Counted from the stretch's first letter, positions 37,541 through 46,896 are shown. The stretch is DNA of 64,000 bases from Chitinophagaceae bacterium (GCA_016786845.1 JAEUVB010000023.1:310001-374000); one strand, 5' to 3'. Numbers and translations are program-made. Notes: generated by a model not told the origin, from the sequence alone.

Positions 37541-37990
37541 TTAAATGATTTCAACAGTTCCACCGGCAGCTTCAATCGCTTGTTTAGCGGTGTCACTTAC
37601 AGCGTTTACCCTGAAGGTCAATTTTGATTTCAATTCGCCCTTACCCAATATTTTTACCAGATCTGTACGATTTACCAAACCGGTGATATACAGGCTTTCA
37701 GGACTTACTTCATCGAGTTTATAACGTTCAACCAAAGCATCAAGCTGACCGAGGTTCAATACTTTATAATCAACTCGGTTGATGTTCTTGAAACCACGTT
37801 TTGGCAAACGGCGATGTATAGGCATTTGACCACCTTCACTACCGCGGCGTTGGTTGTAACCGGCACGACTTTGAGCACCTTTGTTACCTTTTGTGGAGGT
37901 TCCACCCTTGCCGGATGAGTTACCGCGGCCCAGTCTTTTCTTCTTACTATGTGTTGAACCTTCAGCAGGTTTTAAGGAATGTAAGTTCAT
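37541..37990 (-). CDS. rplO: 50S ribosomal protein L15
   Basis: 149 residues. The basic glycine-rich N-terminus (KKRLGRGNSSGKGGTSTKGNKG) and GFKNINRVDYKVLNLGQL match L15, a late-assembly large-subunit protein. Follows rpmD by 5 nt. Confidence 0.97.
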   Translation of the reverse strand: MNLHSLKPAEGSTHSKKKRLGRGNSSGKGGTSTKGNKGAQSRAGYNQRRGSEGGQMPIHRRLPKRGFKNINRVDYKVLNLGQLDALVERYKLDEVSPESLYITGLVNRTDLVKILGKGELKSKLTFRVNAVSDTAKQAIEAAGGTVEII

Positions 37991-37995
37991 GGAAA

Positions 37996-38172
37996 TTATT
38001 TTTCAGTTTTTACTAAATGTTCTACTTTTTTGATCATGCCCAAAATCTGAGGCGTTGATTCATGCTCTACAGATTGGCTGATTTTCTTTAAGCCAAGTGC
38101 CCTCAGGGTTGCCTTTTGGCGCTCTGAACGGTCTATAGAACTCTTGACTTGTGTTATTTTTATCTTACTCAT
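37996..38172 (-). CDS. rpmD: 50S ribosomal protein L30
   Basis: 58 residues: MSKIKITQVKSSIDRSERQK, then TLRALGLKKISQSVEHEST and a short IKKVEHLV tail. This is the L30 fold and its ATLRALGLKK motif, in the standard position between rpsE and rplO. The ATG is 38170-38172 and the TAA 37996-37998. Confidence 0.95.
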   Translation of the reverse strand: MSKIKITQVKSSIDRSERQKATLRALGLKKISQSVEHESTPQILGMIKKVEHLVKTEK

Positions 38173-38211
38173 GTTCGTTCAAATTATGAATTGATGATAT
38201 TTCCTTTCGGA

Positions 38212-38730
38212 CTATCCGTTGAATACTTTTTTCAGGTTGATGTTACGATCTTTGGCTACTTGAATCGGCTCACGCATCTGCGCTAAAGCAGCAATCGTCG
38301 CTTTAACCACATTATGCGGATTTGCTGATCCTAAAGATTTTGCCAATACGTCGGTAATTCCTGCACTTTCCAAAACAGCACGCATACTACCTCCGGCGAT
38401 TACTCCCGTACCATGAGAGGCGGGCTTAATCATCACTTTAGCAGCGCCTGCCTTAGCCAGGATATCATGAGGTACAGTTCCTTTCAGGACAGGTACTTTC
38501 ACCAAATTCTTCTTGGCATCATCGATCCCTTTTTGAATGGCCATTTGTACTTCCTTCGCTTTACCTAAACCCTGACCTACTACACCGTTGCCGTTACCAA
38601 CCACAACCAGCGCAGAGAAACTGAAGGTACGTCCACCTTTGGTTGTTTTAACCACACGATTGACGGACACTACTTTCTCCTGCAATTCAATTTCGCCGGA
38701 TTTTACTTTATTTGTTTCTGTTTTAGACAT
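38212..38730 (-). CDS. rpsE: 30S ribosomal protein S5
   Basis: 172 residues. LQEKVVSVNRVVKTTKGGRTFSF and GNGNGVVGQGLGKAKEV are the dsRNA-binding region that supports decoding fidelity. IKPASHGTGVIAGGSMRAVLE is in the C-terminal domain. Lies between rplR and rpmD. Confidence 0.97.
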   Translation of the reverse strand: MSKTETNKVKSGEIELQEKVVSVNRVVKTTKGGRTFSFSALVVVGNGNGVVGQGLGKAKEVQMAIQKGIDDAKKNLVKVPVLKGTVPHDILAKAGAAKVMIKPASHGTGVIAGGSMRAVLESAGITDVLAKSLGSANPHNVVKATIAALAQMREPIQVAKDRNINLKKVFNG

Positions 38731-38762
38731 TTCTGTTATTTAAAAAATCGTTTAATAGAATA

Positions 38763-39113
38763 TTAGAATTTCAATCCGCCTTCACGTGCACCATCAGCTA
38801 ATGACTTAACACGTCCGTGATAAAGATAGCCTCCGCGATCGAAAACGCAGTCCTGAATTCCTTTGGCCAAAGCTGCGGCGGCAATTGCCAAACCTACTGC
38901 TTTAGATTTCTCCACTTTGTTACCGGTGGTAGCCATGCTTTTATTGCGACTATTGGCAGAGGCCAAGGTCACTCCTGTTGAATCATCAATCAACTGAGCA
39001 TAAATTTCTTTATTGCTGCGAAATACAGACAAACGTGGTTTTGCGGTCGTTCCTGAAACTTTCTTGCGGATTCTCCACTTGAGTTTTTGTCTTCTGATTA
39101 CTTTAGCGTCCAT
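38763..39113 (-). CDS. rplR: 50S ribosomal protein L18
   Basis: 116 residues. RPRLSVFRSNK-like KPRLSVFRSNKEIYAQLIDD and FDRGGYLYHGRVKSLADGAREGGL identify L18, which binds 5S rRNA at the central protuberance. Lies 52 nt after rplF. Confidence 0.97.
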   Translation of the reverse strand: MDAKVIRRQKLKWRIRKKVSGTTAKPRLSVFRSNKEIYAQLIDDSTGVTLASANSRNKSMATTGNKVEKSKAVGLAIAAAALAKGIQDCVFDRGGYLYHGRVKSLADGAREGGLKF

Positions 39114-39165
39114 TGTTTTATGTTTTGTGAAAATGACTGTTAACCATTTTCAGATGTTACAAATA

Positions 39166-39720
39166 TTATTTACCGGCGGCTTTACCTGCTTTACGACGGA
39201 TATACTCACCTACATACTTCACACCTTTACCTTTGTATGGTTCCGGTTTACGCAGACTTCTGATTTTAGCGGCCACCTGTCCGATAAGTTGCTTATCCGA
39301 CCCTTCCAAAGAAATAATCGGGTTGGCTCCTTTCTCGGTAATCGTGTTTACTTTCAATTCCTTTGGAATTTCAAATATAATATTGTGAGAATAGCCAAGT
39401 GCTAAATCAAGGATATTTCCTGTATTAGAAGCTTTAAAACCCACACCGACCAATTCCAGATTTCTTTTGTAGCCTTCAGTTACACCCTTGACCATATTAG
39501 AAATCAGGGAGCGATAAAGACCATGGAGTGCACGATGACGGATTTGATCTGTAGGACGAGTAATTTCGATGATACCGTCTTTTACTTCCACTTTAATATC
39601 GCGGTCTACTTGTTGTTTGAGTTCACCCTGAGGTCCTTTCACAGTAATTTCGTTGGCACTGCTGACATTCAGCGTAACGCCTGCGGGCAATGTGATGGGT
39701 TGTTTTCCTATACGAGACAT
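39166..39720 (-). CDS. rplF: 50S ribosomal protein L6
   Basis: 184 residues. MSRIGKQPITLPAGVTL at the start and PEPYKGKGVKYVGEYIRRKAGK at the end are the L6 signatures, around two repeated RNA-binding domains near the factor-binding site. Confidence 0.97.
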   Translation of the reverse strand: MSRIGKQPITLPAGVTLNVSSANEITVKGPQGELKQQVDRDIKVEVKDGIIEITRPTDQIRHRALHGLYRSLISNMVKGVTEGYKRNLELVGVGFKASNTGNILDLALGYSHNIIFEIPKELKVNTITEKGANPIISLEGSDKQLIGQVAAKIRSLRKPEPYKGKGVKYVGEYIRRKAGKAAGK

Positions 39721-39781
39721 GATGTTTTTTTATTTATGAGTTGAAAACAAATGATGTTTTTCGAATTGTTATTGAGTTCAA

Positions 39782-40180
39782 TTAAAAGATATGGCATAAT
39801 ACTTCACCACCTACTTTATTGGCTTTGGCTTCTTTATCCGTCATCACACCTTTAGATGTGGAAAGGATAGCGATTCCCAAACCGCTTTGTACGCGACGGA
39901 TCTCATCCGGCTTTGCATACTGACGAAGACCCGGGCGACTCACACGCTCCAAACCACGAATGGCAGGAAGCTTGGTATTCACATCGTATTTCAGGGCGAT
40001 TTTAATCAGGCCTTGTTTATTGTCTTCTTCGAACTTATACTTCAGGATATATCCTTTATCGTACAAAATCTCAGTCATTCTTTTTTTCAGGTTAGAAGCC
40101 GGGATTTCCACAATACGATGTCCTGCCATCTGGGCATTACGGATGCGGGTGAGGAAGTCTGCTATTGGATCTGTTACCAT
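39782..40180 (-). CDS. rpsH: 30S ribosomal protein S8
   Basis: 132 residues. MVTDPIADFLTRIRNAQ at the start and GLGIAILSTSKGVMTDKEA near the end are the S8 signatures. S8 binds central-domain 16S rRNA and, in E. coli, represses spc translation. Whether that control exists here cannot be read. Confidence 0.97.
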   Translation of the reverse strand: MVTDPIADFLTRIRNAQMAGHRIVEIPASNLKKRMTEILYDKGYILKYKFEEDNKQGLIKIALKYDVNTKLPAIRGLERVSRPGLRQYAKPDEIRRVQSGLGIAILSTSKGVMTDKEAKANKVGGEVLCHIF

Positions 40181-40258
40181 TTTATTTACTGTTAAGTTTT
40201 GTTATTGTTGATAGTGTTTCTATGGTCATGGGAAGAAACGAAGCCCTTTTTTCAATTA

Positions 40259-40528
40259 TTACCAGCTTGCTTTGCGCACTCCAGGAATTAATCCATTGAG
40301 GGCCATATCGCGGAACATAATTCGGGAAATCCCGAAGTGTCTCATATACCCTCTTCCACGGCCGGTGAGCTGACATCTGTTTTTCAAGCGAACAGGTGAT
40401 GCGTTCTTAGGCAGCAAATCCAGTGCGGCATAATCACCGGCAGCTTTCAGTGCCTTACGCTTATCAGCGAATTGGGCGACCATGCGTTCACGTTTGCGTT
40501 GGCGGGCTTTAATTGATTGTTTTGCCAT
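40259..40528 (-). CDS. rpsN: 30S ribosomal protein S14 (zinc-free form)
   Basis: 89 residues ending GLIPGVRKASW, with NRCQLTGRGRGYMRHFGISR. Only one cysteine is present, so this is the long, zinc-independent form rather than the short four-Cys form. Follows rplE by 6 nt. Confidence 0.97.
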   Translation of the reverse strand: MAKQSIKARQRKRERMVAQFADKRKALKAAGDYAALDLLPKNASPVRLKNRCQLTGRGRGYMRHFGISRIMFRDMALNGLIPGVRKASW

Positions 40529-40534
40529 GTTCTA

Positions 40535-41110
40535 TTAATTATTTTTTGGAGTTATGTTTTTAAAAGGCATTCCCAGTTCTTTCAGCAATTCATAGGCTTC
40601 TTCGTTGGTACGAGCAGTCGTTACGAAAGTAATATCCATACCGCTAATACGGGGTAATTTATCAATATCGATTTCCGGGAAGATGATTTGCTCATTGATA
40701 CCAATGGTATAGTTACCACGGCCATCAAACGCTTTTTCATTTACTCCTTTAAAATCACGTACACGTGGCAGGGATACTGCTACGAAGCGATCCAGAAAGT
40801 CGTACATATTTTTGCCACGGAGTGTTACTTTAGTTCCGATAGGCATATTCTTTCTCAATTTGAAATTGGAGATATCTTTTTTAGACATCGTAGCGATAGC
40901 ACGCTGACCGGTGATATTGGTCATCTCTTCAACAGCGATATCAATCAATTTCTTATCAGATACTGATCCTTTCACACCCTGATTCAAGCAAATCTTTACT
41001 AATCTTGGGCATTGCATGACGGTTTTATAACCGAATTTCTTCATTAATGCAGGTACGACCTCAGTGCCGTATTTCGTCTGCAAACGTGGAATGTAAGTTG
41101 CTGTATTCAT
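40535..41110 (-). CDS. rplE: 50S ribosomal protein L5
   Basis: 191 residues. CPRLVKICLNQGVKGSVSDKK and RDFKGVNEKAFDGRGNYTIGI, then ISGMDITFVTTARTNEEA, match L5, which binds 5S rRNA. Its ATG overlaps the rplX stop (TAATG), indicating coupled translation. Confidence 0.97.
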   Translation of the reverse strand: MNTATYIPRLQTKYGTEVVPALMKKFGYKTVMQCPRLVKICLNQGVKGSVSDKKLIDIAVEEMTNITGQRAIATMSKKDISNFKLRKNMPIGTKVTLRGKNMYDFLDRFVAVSLPRVRDFKGVNEKAFDGRGNYTIGINEQIIFPEIDIDKLPRISGMDITFVTTARTNEEAYELLKELGMPFKNITPKNN

Positions 41111-41454
41111 TATTTGATTACCTCCCCTGATTTTTTAGATATTCTAATAGCTTTACCATCTTTACGCTCGCGACGGATTTTGGTAGCTGCTTTCGCTTTC
41201 GCATCCCACAGCATCACATTGGACATAGAAATAGGTCCTTCCTCCTTTACAATCGCTCCTTGCGGATTTTGCGCATTAGGCTTTTTATGTTTCGTTTTGA
41301 TATTCACACCTTCAACCAATACACGAGGACTGGTTTCGTCAGGGATAACAGACAATACCGTTCTTGGGGTATTTCTGTCTTTATCCGATCCGGAAATAAC
41401 GACAACCTGGTCGCCTTTTTTGATGGAATATTTTGGTTTAAATCTGCTTTTCAC
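41110..41454 (-). CDS. rplX: 50S ribosomal protein L24
   Basis: 114 residues. The KOW motif IKKGDQVVVISGSDKD and VEGVNIKTKHKKPN identify L24, an early assembly initiator of the large subunit. Confidence 0.97.
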   Translation of the reverse strand: MKSRFKPKYSIKKGDQVVVISGSDKDRNTPRTVLSVIPDETSPRVLVEGVNIKTKHKKPNAQNPQGAIVKEEGPISMSNVMLWDAKAKAATKIRRERKDGKAIRISKKSGEVIK

Positions 41455-41474
41455 TTTATTCTGATTTATTAATA

Positions 41475-41843
41475 TTAAAGCACTTCTGGTGCCAGAGAGA
41501 TAATTTTCATGTACCCTTTATCGCGCAGTTCACGAGCCACCGGCCCAAAAATACGTGTACCACGTGGTTCATCCGAAGCATTGAGCAATACCACCGCATT
41601 GTCATCAAATCGGATATATGAACCATCTTTACGACGGAGTTTGTTTTTAGTACGAACGATTACAGCTTTAGCAACAGTCCCTTTTTTGACACCGCCACCT
41701 GCCATCGCATCCTTCACGGTTACAACGATTTTGTCACCGATGTGGGCATAATCCTGACCGGAATTACCCAGCACACGAATACACAGGACTTCCTTGGCTC
41801 CACTATTGTCGGCTACAGTTAATCTACTTTCTTGTTGTATCAT
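41475..41843 (-). CDS. rplN: 50S ribosomal protein L14
   Basis: 122 residues. MIQQESRLTVADNSGAKEV at the start and RGTRIFGPVARELRDKGYMKI near the end are the L14 signatures. First gene of the spc half; the 77-nt gap from rpsQ is among the larger spaces in the cluster. Confidence 0.97.
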   Translation of the reverse strand: MIQQESRLTVADNSGAKEVLCIRVLGNSGQDYAHIGDKIVVTVKDAMAGGGVKKGTVAKAVIVRTKNKLRRKDGSYIRFDDNAVVLLNASDEPRGTRIFGPVARELRDKGYMKIISLAPEVL

Positions 41844-41920
41844 TTTGTTTAATTATATTTTTTTACTTTAGTGGCAATCAATTAGTTATGCCATATTGCT
41901 GAATCATTACTAGAGAAAAA

Positions 41921-42190
41921 TTATTTCACTTTTTCAACGACTTCAACCAATCTCCAGCATTTATTTTTGCTCAGTGGACGGGTCTCCATGATCTTCACGA
42001 TGTCGCCAATTGAGCACTCGTTCTTTTCATCATGCGCCATGAATTTAGTCGTTTTTTTCAGGAATTTTCCATAGATCGGATGTTTTACCTTACGTTCAAC
42101 CGCTACGGTAATGGTCTTTTCCATTTTGTTGCTGGTGACCTGTCCGGTACGTATTTTACGACGACCTCTTAATGTTGTTGTATCTGACAT
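41921..42190 (-). CDS. rpsQ: 30S ribosomal protein S17
   Basis: 89 residues. KIRTGQVTSNKMEKTITVAVERKVKHPIYGKF and the GDIVKIMETRPLSKNKCWRL segment are the OB-fold S17 signature. Confidence 0.97.
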   Translation of the reverse strand: MSDTTTLRGRRKIRTGQVTSNKMEKTITVAVERKVKHPIYGKFLKKTTKFMAHDEKNECSIGDIVKIMETRPLSKNKCWRLVEVVEKVK

Positions 42191-42209
42191 TGTTGGTATG
42201 ATTTATTAA

Positions 42210-42425
42210 TTAGAATCCAATTTGTTTTCTGCGTTGTTCAGTCTTCAGTACTGCAATCTCACGACGCAGAATACGAATGGCCATAGGATTTTCGACCGGC
42301 GTGATGGCGTGAGAGAAAGTCAAACGCTTCAGACGCAACTGGCTGTCCTCAATCTGCTTTTGGATGTCCTCTGCACTCATTGCGCGGACTTCCTGCGTTT
42401 TAGTTGTTTTTTTTGTTGTTGCCAT
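42210..42425 (-). CDS. rpmC: 50S ribosomal protein L29
   Basis: 71 residues. A short lysine/threonine-rich N-terminal extension (MATTKKTTKTQ) precedes the L29 helical hairpin EVRAMSAEDIQKQIEDSQLRL and IRILRREIAVLKTEQRRK. Met16 is a possible shorter start. L29 sits at the peptide exit and helps dock trigger factor and SRP. Confidence 0.94.
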   Translation of the reverse strand: MATTKKTTKTQEVRAMSAEDIQKQIEDSQLRLKRLTFSHAITPVENPMAIRILRREIAVLKTEQRRKQIGF

Positions 42426-42445
42426 TTTCTTTCAATTTTAGTAGA

Positions 42446-42868
42446 TTATGCTTCTGCAAAGTCTCTACGGATTACAAATTTAGTTGCGACCGGTAATTTC
42501 TGTGCAGCCAAAGCCAAGGCTCCTTTTGCGACTTCCAGAGATACACCTGAAATTTCGAACATGATACGTCCGGGTTTAACCACGGCAGCATAGAATTCCA
42601 GATTACCTTTACCCTTACCCATACGAACCTCAGCAGGTTTGCGGGTAATTGGCTTATCAGGGAAAATACGAATCCAAACAGATCCTTCACGTTTCATATG
42701 ACGGGTCATGGTCTGACGAGCAGCTTCAATTTGACGGTTTGTGATCCACTTAGGTTCCAACGATTTCAAACCGAAGGTTCCAAAGGCTAATGTATCACCA
42801 CGTTTGGCTTCTCCTCTGATTCTTCCTTTGTGTGCTTTTCTGTGTTTCGTTCTTTTTGGTTGTAACAT
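42446..42868 (-). CDS. rplP: 50S ribosomal protein L16
   Basis: 140 residues. MLQPKRTKHRKAHKGRIRG, GTFGLKSLEPKWITNRQIEAAR and RMGKGKGNLEFYAAVVKPG are diagnostic of L16, located near the A-site tRNA elbow. Confidence 0.97.
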   Translation of the reverse strand: MLQPKRTKHRKAHKGRIRGEAKRGDTLAFGTFGLKSLEPKWITNRQIEAARQTMTRHMKREGSVWIRIFPDKPITRKPAEVRMGKGKGNLEFYAAVVKPGRIMFEISGVSLEVAKGALALAAQKLPVATKFVIRRDFAEA

Positions 42869-42908
42869 GTTCTATATAATTATTAGACTTGTTCGTTAAT
42901 TTGTTTTT

Positions 42909-43691
42909 TTATTTCTGACGTCTGTTGCCGCCACCGCCGCTTCTGTTTCCACCGCCACCGCCTTTGCGGTCATCGCGACGATCAGAGAATCCACCTGGTC
43001 TTTCAAATCCGCCGACGCGCTTTTCGTTACCGGCAATGATATTCGGGTTCAAATCTCTTTTCGCCAATACTTCACCTTTACAGATCCATACTTTGATACC
43101 AATCTTACCGTAAACGGTTTGAGCAAATACGTTGGCATAATCGATATCCATACGGAAGGTATGCAATGGCGTACGTCCTTGTTTCATTTCTTCACTACGT
43201 GCGATCTCCGCACCACCGATACGACCACCGACTTTCACTTTGATTCCTTCAGCACCCATACGCATGGTAGTTTGTATAGACATTTTGATGGCACGCTTGT
43301 AGTTCACACGACCTTCAATTTGCTTAGCAATTGAATCGGCAACGATTTGCGCATCCAATTCAGGGCGGCGAATCTCCAGAATATTGATCTGAACATCTTC
43401 CTTGCCGGTCAATTTCTTCAATTCTTCTTTGATACGATCTACTTCTTGTCCGCCTTTACCAATGATGATACCCGGGCGCGAAGTATGGATCGTTACAATC
43501 AACTTGCCTAACATACGCTCGATCACAATTTTGGCGATACCGCCTTTATTGATCCTTGCATTCAGGTAAGTTCTGATCTTGTTGTCTTCGATCAGTTTAC
43601 CGGCATAGTCTTTCTTACTGCCATACCAGCTGCTATCCCATCCACGGACGATGCCTAAACGGCTAGCTATCGGATTAGTTTTTTGACCCAT
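42909..43691 (-). CDS. rpsC: 30S ribosomal protein S3 with Gly/Arg-rich tail
   Basis: 260 residues. MGQKTNPIASRLGIVRGWDS, the KH-type GIIIGKGGQEVDRIKEEL and the MGAEGIKVKVGGRIGGAEIARSE block match S3 at the mRNA entry channel. After the normal end, about 40 residues of low-complexity Gly, Arg and Asp sequence follow (DDRKGGGGGNRSGGGGNRRQ), resembling an RGG-like RNA-binding tail. Confidence 0.96.
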   Translation of the reverse strand: MGQKTNPIASRLGIVRGWDSSWYGSKKDYAGKLIEDNKIRTYLNARINKGGIAKIVIERMLGKLIVTIHTSRPGIIIGKGGQEVDRIKEELKKLTGKEDVQINILEIRRPELDAQIVADSIAKQIEGRVNYKRAIKMSIQTTMRMGAEGIKVKVGGRIGGAEIARSEEMKQGRTPLHTFRMDIDYANVFAQTVYGKIGIKVWICKGEVLAKRDLNPNIIAGNEKRVGGFERPGGFSDRRDDRKGGGGGNRSGGGGNRRQK

Positions 43692-43749
43692 TTGTTTGTT
43701 TTAGTTTTCGAATCGTACAGGCAACTGTAAGGTCCGTTATGCTGTTAAA

Positions 43750-44100
43750 TTATTTAGTTTGTTCAGTTTTTTGATCCACAATCAAGGTAACGTGATTACT
43801 GCGCTTCAATTTACGATACGCACGTCCCTGAGGAGCCGGCATCATACGTTTGATCGTACGTGCACCATCTACAAAAATGGTTTTCACATACAGACCTGCT
43901 ACATCACTTCCTTCATTTTTAACACTCCAGTTAGCTACGGCACTCAGCAAAAGCTTTTCGAGTGGAGTAGAAGAATGTTGGGCATTAAATCGTAAAAAGC
44001 TAACCGCTTTTTCTACGTCCATACCACGAATCACGTCTGCGAGCAAACGCATTTTACGGGGTGAGGTCGGATAATTTCTTAAACGTGCTACTGCTTCCAT
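43750..44100 (-). CDS. rplV: 50S ribosomal protein L22
   Basis: 116 residues. LRNYPTSPRKMRLLADVIRG and MMPAPQGRAYRKLKRSNHVT are the L22 signatures, the latter forming the hairpin that lines the exit tunnel. Confidence 0.97.
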   Translation of the reverse strand: MEAVARLRNYPTSPRKMRLLADVIRGMDVEKAVSFLRFNAQHSSTPLEKLLLSAVANWSVKNEGSDVAGLYVKTIFVDGARTIKRMMPAPQGRAYRKLKRSNHVTLIVDQKTEQTK

Positions 44101-44115
44101 TGTTATATAATTTCT

Positions 44116-44382
44116 TTATTTGCTTCCGCTGTGTGATTTAAAATTACGAGTTGGTGCAAATTCACCCAATTTGTGCCCTACCATGAATTCGGTAACATAC
44201 ACCGGGATAAATTTGTTGCCATTATGAACGGCGAAGGTTTGACCAACAAAATCCGGCGTGATCGTTGAGCGTCTGCTCCAAGTTTTGACCACTGCTTTCT
44301 TTGCCTTCCCTTCCACGATGTTCATCACTTTCTTTTCAAGCTTGGCATCTATATAGGGGCCTTTTTTAATTGAACGAGCCAT
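44116..44382 (-). CDS. rpsS: 30S ribosomal protein S19
   Basis: 88 residues. MARSIKKGPYIDAKLEKKV at the start and GHKLGEFAPTRNFKSHSGSK at the end are the S19 signatures in the 30S head. Confidence 0.97.
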   Translation of the reverse strand: MARSIKKGPYIDAKLEKKVMNIVEGKAKKAVVKTWSRRSTITPDFVGQTFAVHNGNKFIPVYVTEFMVGHKLGEFAPTRNFKSHSGSK

Positions 44383-44394
44383 TAATTACTGATT

Positions 44395-45234
44395 TTAGTT
44401 TGTTTTTAATTTTTTACCGTTGCTACGTACGATGATCAACTTATCTGATCCTTTTTTCTTACGTGTCTTCTCGCCTTTAGCGTATTTACCGGTACGTGAG
44501 CGCGGATGACCTCCGGAAGAACGACCTTCACCACCACCCATCGGATGATCGACCGGGTTCATGGCCACACCACGATTACGCGGTTTGATACCTTTCCAAC
44601 GATTACGACCGGCTTTACCCATAGATTCGAGTGCATGATCGGAGTTAGATACAGACCCTACGGTCGCACAGCAATTGATCAATACTTTACGAAGTTCACC
44701 GGAAGGCATTTTCAATACCGCATATTTTTCTTCCTTCGCATTGAGCTGGGCAGACGCTCCTGCACTGCGTGCAATGACACCACCCTGTCCTGGCTGAAGT
44801 TCAATGTTATGAACAATAGTACCTAAAGGCATATTCTTCAAGGGTAATGTATTCCCTAATTCCGGAGCAATGGTATCACCGGCTTGAACCTTCATGCCTA
44901 CCTGAATACCCTGTGGGGCAATGATATAGCGTTTCTCACCATCTGCATAGTGCAAAAGAGCGATGAAGGAAGTACGGTTTGGATCGTATTCTACAGAATT
45001 TACGGTCGCCTCGATATTCTTCTTGTTGCGTTTGAAATCGATCTGACGGTACATTTTTTTATGTCCACCACCGATATAACGCATTGAACGACGGCCCTGA
45101 GCGTTACGTCCACCTGTTTTCTTAGCCGGCTCCAACAATGACTTTTCAGGTACATTGGTAGTAACTTCTGCAAATGCATTTCCGATTCTCCATCGGGTGC
45201 CTGCTGTGACCGGTTTATATTTCTTTAATGCCAT
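44395..45234 (-). CDS. rplB: 50S ribosomal protein L2
   Basis: 279 residues. GRNAQGRRSMRYIGGGHKK, the GQGGVIARSAGASAQL block and GVAMNPVDHPMGGGEGRSSG (with the conserved His needed for peptidyl transfer) identify L2. Confidence 0.97.
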   Translation of the reverse strand: MALKKYKPVTAGTRWRIGNAFAEVTTNVPEKSLLEPAKKTGGRNAQGRRSMRYIGGGHKKMYRQIDFKRNKKNIEATVNSVEYDPNRTSFIALLHYADGEKRYIIAPQGIQVGMKVQAGDTIAPELGNTLPLKNMPLGTIVHNIELQPGQGGVIARSAGASAQLNAKEEKYAVLKMPSGELRKVLINCCATVGSVSNSDHALESMGKAGRNRWKGIKPRNRGVAMNPVDHPMGGGEGRSSGGHPRSRTGKYAKGEKTRKKKGSDKLIIVRSNGKKLKTN

Positions 45235-45250
45235 TTTCTTTGTCTATTTA

Positions 45251-45547
45251 TTAAAATGCGTATAAATCAATTGTTTCTCCTTCAGCTACGGTTACGGTAG
45301 CTTTTTTATAGGCCGGCTTACGACCTGTAATCACACCTGCTTTGGTCATACGGGATTTTGATTTCGCCGGAACCACACATGTGTTTACGTCATCGATACG
45401 TACATTGTAAAACGTTTCGATCGCTTTTTTGATCTCCAGTTTGTTCGCACGTCTGTCGACTACAAACGTATAGCGGTTAAACTTTTCGGTTTGTTTGTTG
45501 ACCTTTTCGGTAACGATTGGTTTTTTTATGATATCGGATGGGTTCAT
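45251..45547 (-). CDS. rplW: 50S ribosomal protein L23
   Basis: 98 residues. IIKKPIVTEKVNKQTEKFNRY and KLEIKKAIETFYNVRIDDVNT match L23, the exit-site docking protein for trigger factor and SRP. Confidence 0.96.
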   Translation of the reverse strand: MNPSDIIKKPIVTEKVNKQTEKFNRYTFVVDRRANKLEIKKAIETFYNVRIDDVNTCVVPAKSKSRMTKAGVITGRKPAYKKATVTVAEGETIDLYAF

Positions 45548-45567
45548 CGTCTATTGTTTTATTTGAA

Positions 45568-46200
45568 TTAAGCTTCGGTTTCAGTCTCAGCGAATTGCTT
45601 CACCACATTTTCGGTTAACAATAATGTCGTAGCATTCATCACATCATAAGTATTGGCATCATGAAAGATGTTAGCCTTTACACGTGGAATGTTGCGGGTA
45701 CTGAGGTAAGTATTGTAATTATCTTCTGGCATCAGGAACAAGGTTTTCTTGTCACCCAATTTCAAGTTATTGATAATGGCTGCAAACTCACGGGTTTTAG
45801 GCGTTTCCATTTGAATATCCTCAACCACGACGATGCTATTGGATTTTGCTTTGTGTGAAAGCGCTGAGTAGAATGCCAGATTTTTAACCTGACGATTCAA
45901 CTTGAATGAATAATCGCGGGGCTTTGGTCCGAAAATGGTACCACCACCCTTGTACAAAGGATTACGGATATTCCCTTTACGGGCACCACCGGTTCCTTTC
46001 TGGCGATGAAGTTTGCGTGAAGCACCTTGTACCTCTGCACGGGTTTTCACTTTATGAGTACCCTGGCGTTGAGCAGCGAGGTACTGTTTCACGGCGAGGT
46101 AGATCAGGTGATCATTGGGTTCCATCCCAAAAAACTCAGCAGGTAATTCTACTTTACGACCTGTGGCTTCTCCTTTTATATTTAATACGTCTACTTGCAT
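45568..46200 (-). CDS. rplD: 50S ribosomal protein L4
   Basis: 210 residues. The extended loop QGASRKLHRQKGTGGARKGN and GGGTIFGPKPRDYSFKLN, which reach into the exit tunnel, identify L4. In E. coli L4 represses its own operon; no leader structure for this was recognised here. Starts 1 nt after the rplC stop. Confidence 0.97.
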   Translation of the reverse strand: MQVDVLNIKGEATGRKVELPAEFFGMEPNDHLIYLAVKQYLAAQRQGTHKVKTRAEVQGASRKLHRQKGTGGARKGNIRNPLYKGGGTIFGPKPRDYSFKLNRQVKNLAFYSALSHKAKSNSIVVVEDIQMETPKTREFAAIINNLKLGDKKTLFLMPEDNYNTYLSTRNIPRVKANIFHDANTYDVMNATTLLLTENVVKQFAETETEA

Positions 46201-46201
46201 A

Positions 46202-46819
46202 CTACTTTTGAATTAATACGATTGAACCATTGAAACCCGGTACGGAACCACTCACGAGGATATAGTTCTTTTCAGGGAATACTTTTAATACTTTCAGGGC
46301 TTTCACCTTAACGCGATCACCACCCATTTGGCCGGCCATACGCATTCCTTTAAATACACGTGAAGGATATGAAGATCCGCCGATAGAACCCGGTGCACGG
46401 GAACGATCATGCTGACCATGGGAGGCTTCACCCACCCCGGAAAATCCGTGACGTTTCACAACTCCCTGAAAACCTTTACCCTTAGTGGTACCGATTACAC
46501 TCACCATGTCACCTTCAGCGAAGATGTCACAGTTAATGGTATCACCCAGATTCAGGTTCAGTTCGCAATTGCGAAGTTCTTTTACAACAGATTTAGCACC
46601 CGTATTAGCCTTCGCGAAGTGCGTCAACATAGAACGGTTGCTGTTTTTTTCTTTTTTATCACCAAAGGCAATTTGCAACGCACTATAACCATCGTTTTCA
46701 GCCGTCTTGACCTGTGTCACTACACATGGGCCGGCCTCTATGATGGTACAAGCTGTTTGCTTACCGTTTGCTTCGAAAATGCTGGTCATGCCAACTTTTT
46801 TTCCTATTATTCCTTTCAT
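46202..46819 (-). CDS. rplC: 50S ribosomal protein L3
   Basis: 205 residues. MKGIIGKKVGMTSIF at the start and GTTKGKGFQGVVKRHGFSG, SRAPGSIGGSSYPSRVFKGM match L3, an early assembly protein near the peptidyl transferase centre. Confidence 0.97.
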   Translation of the reverse strand: MKGIIGKKVGMTSIFEANGKQTACTIIEAGPCVVTQVKTAENDGYSALQIAFGDKKEKNSNRSMLTHFAKANTGAKSVVKELRNCELNLNLGDTINCDIFAEGDMVSVIGTTKGKGFQGVVKRHGFSGVGEASHGQHDRSRAPGSIGGSSYPSRVFKGMRMAGQMGGDRVKVKALKVLKVFPEKNYILVSGSVPGFNGSIVLIQK

Positions 46820-46896
46820 TCTCTTTTACTATTTTTAGTCAGCGCCTGGATTTACCAGGATGACGTGGTCTGTAATATATAAATGGTTTGAAGTAC

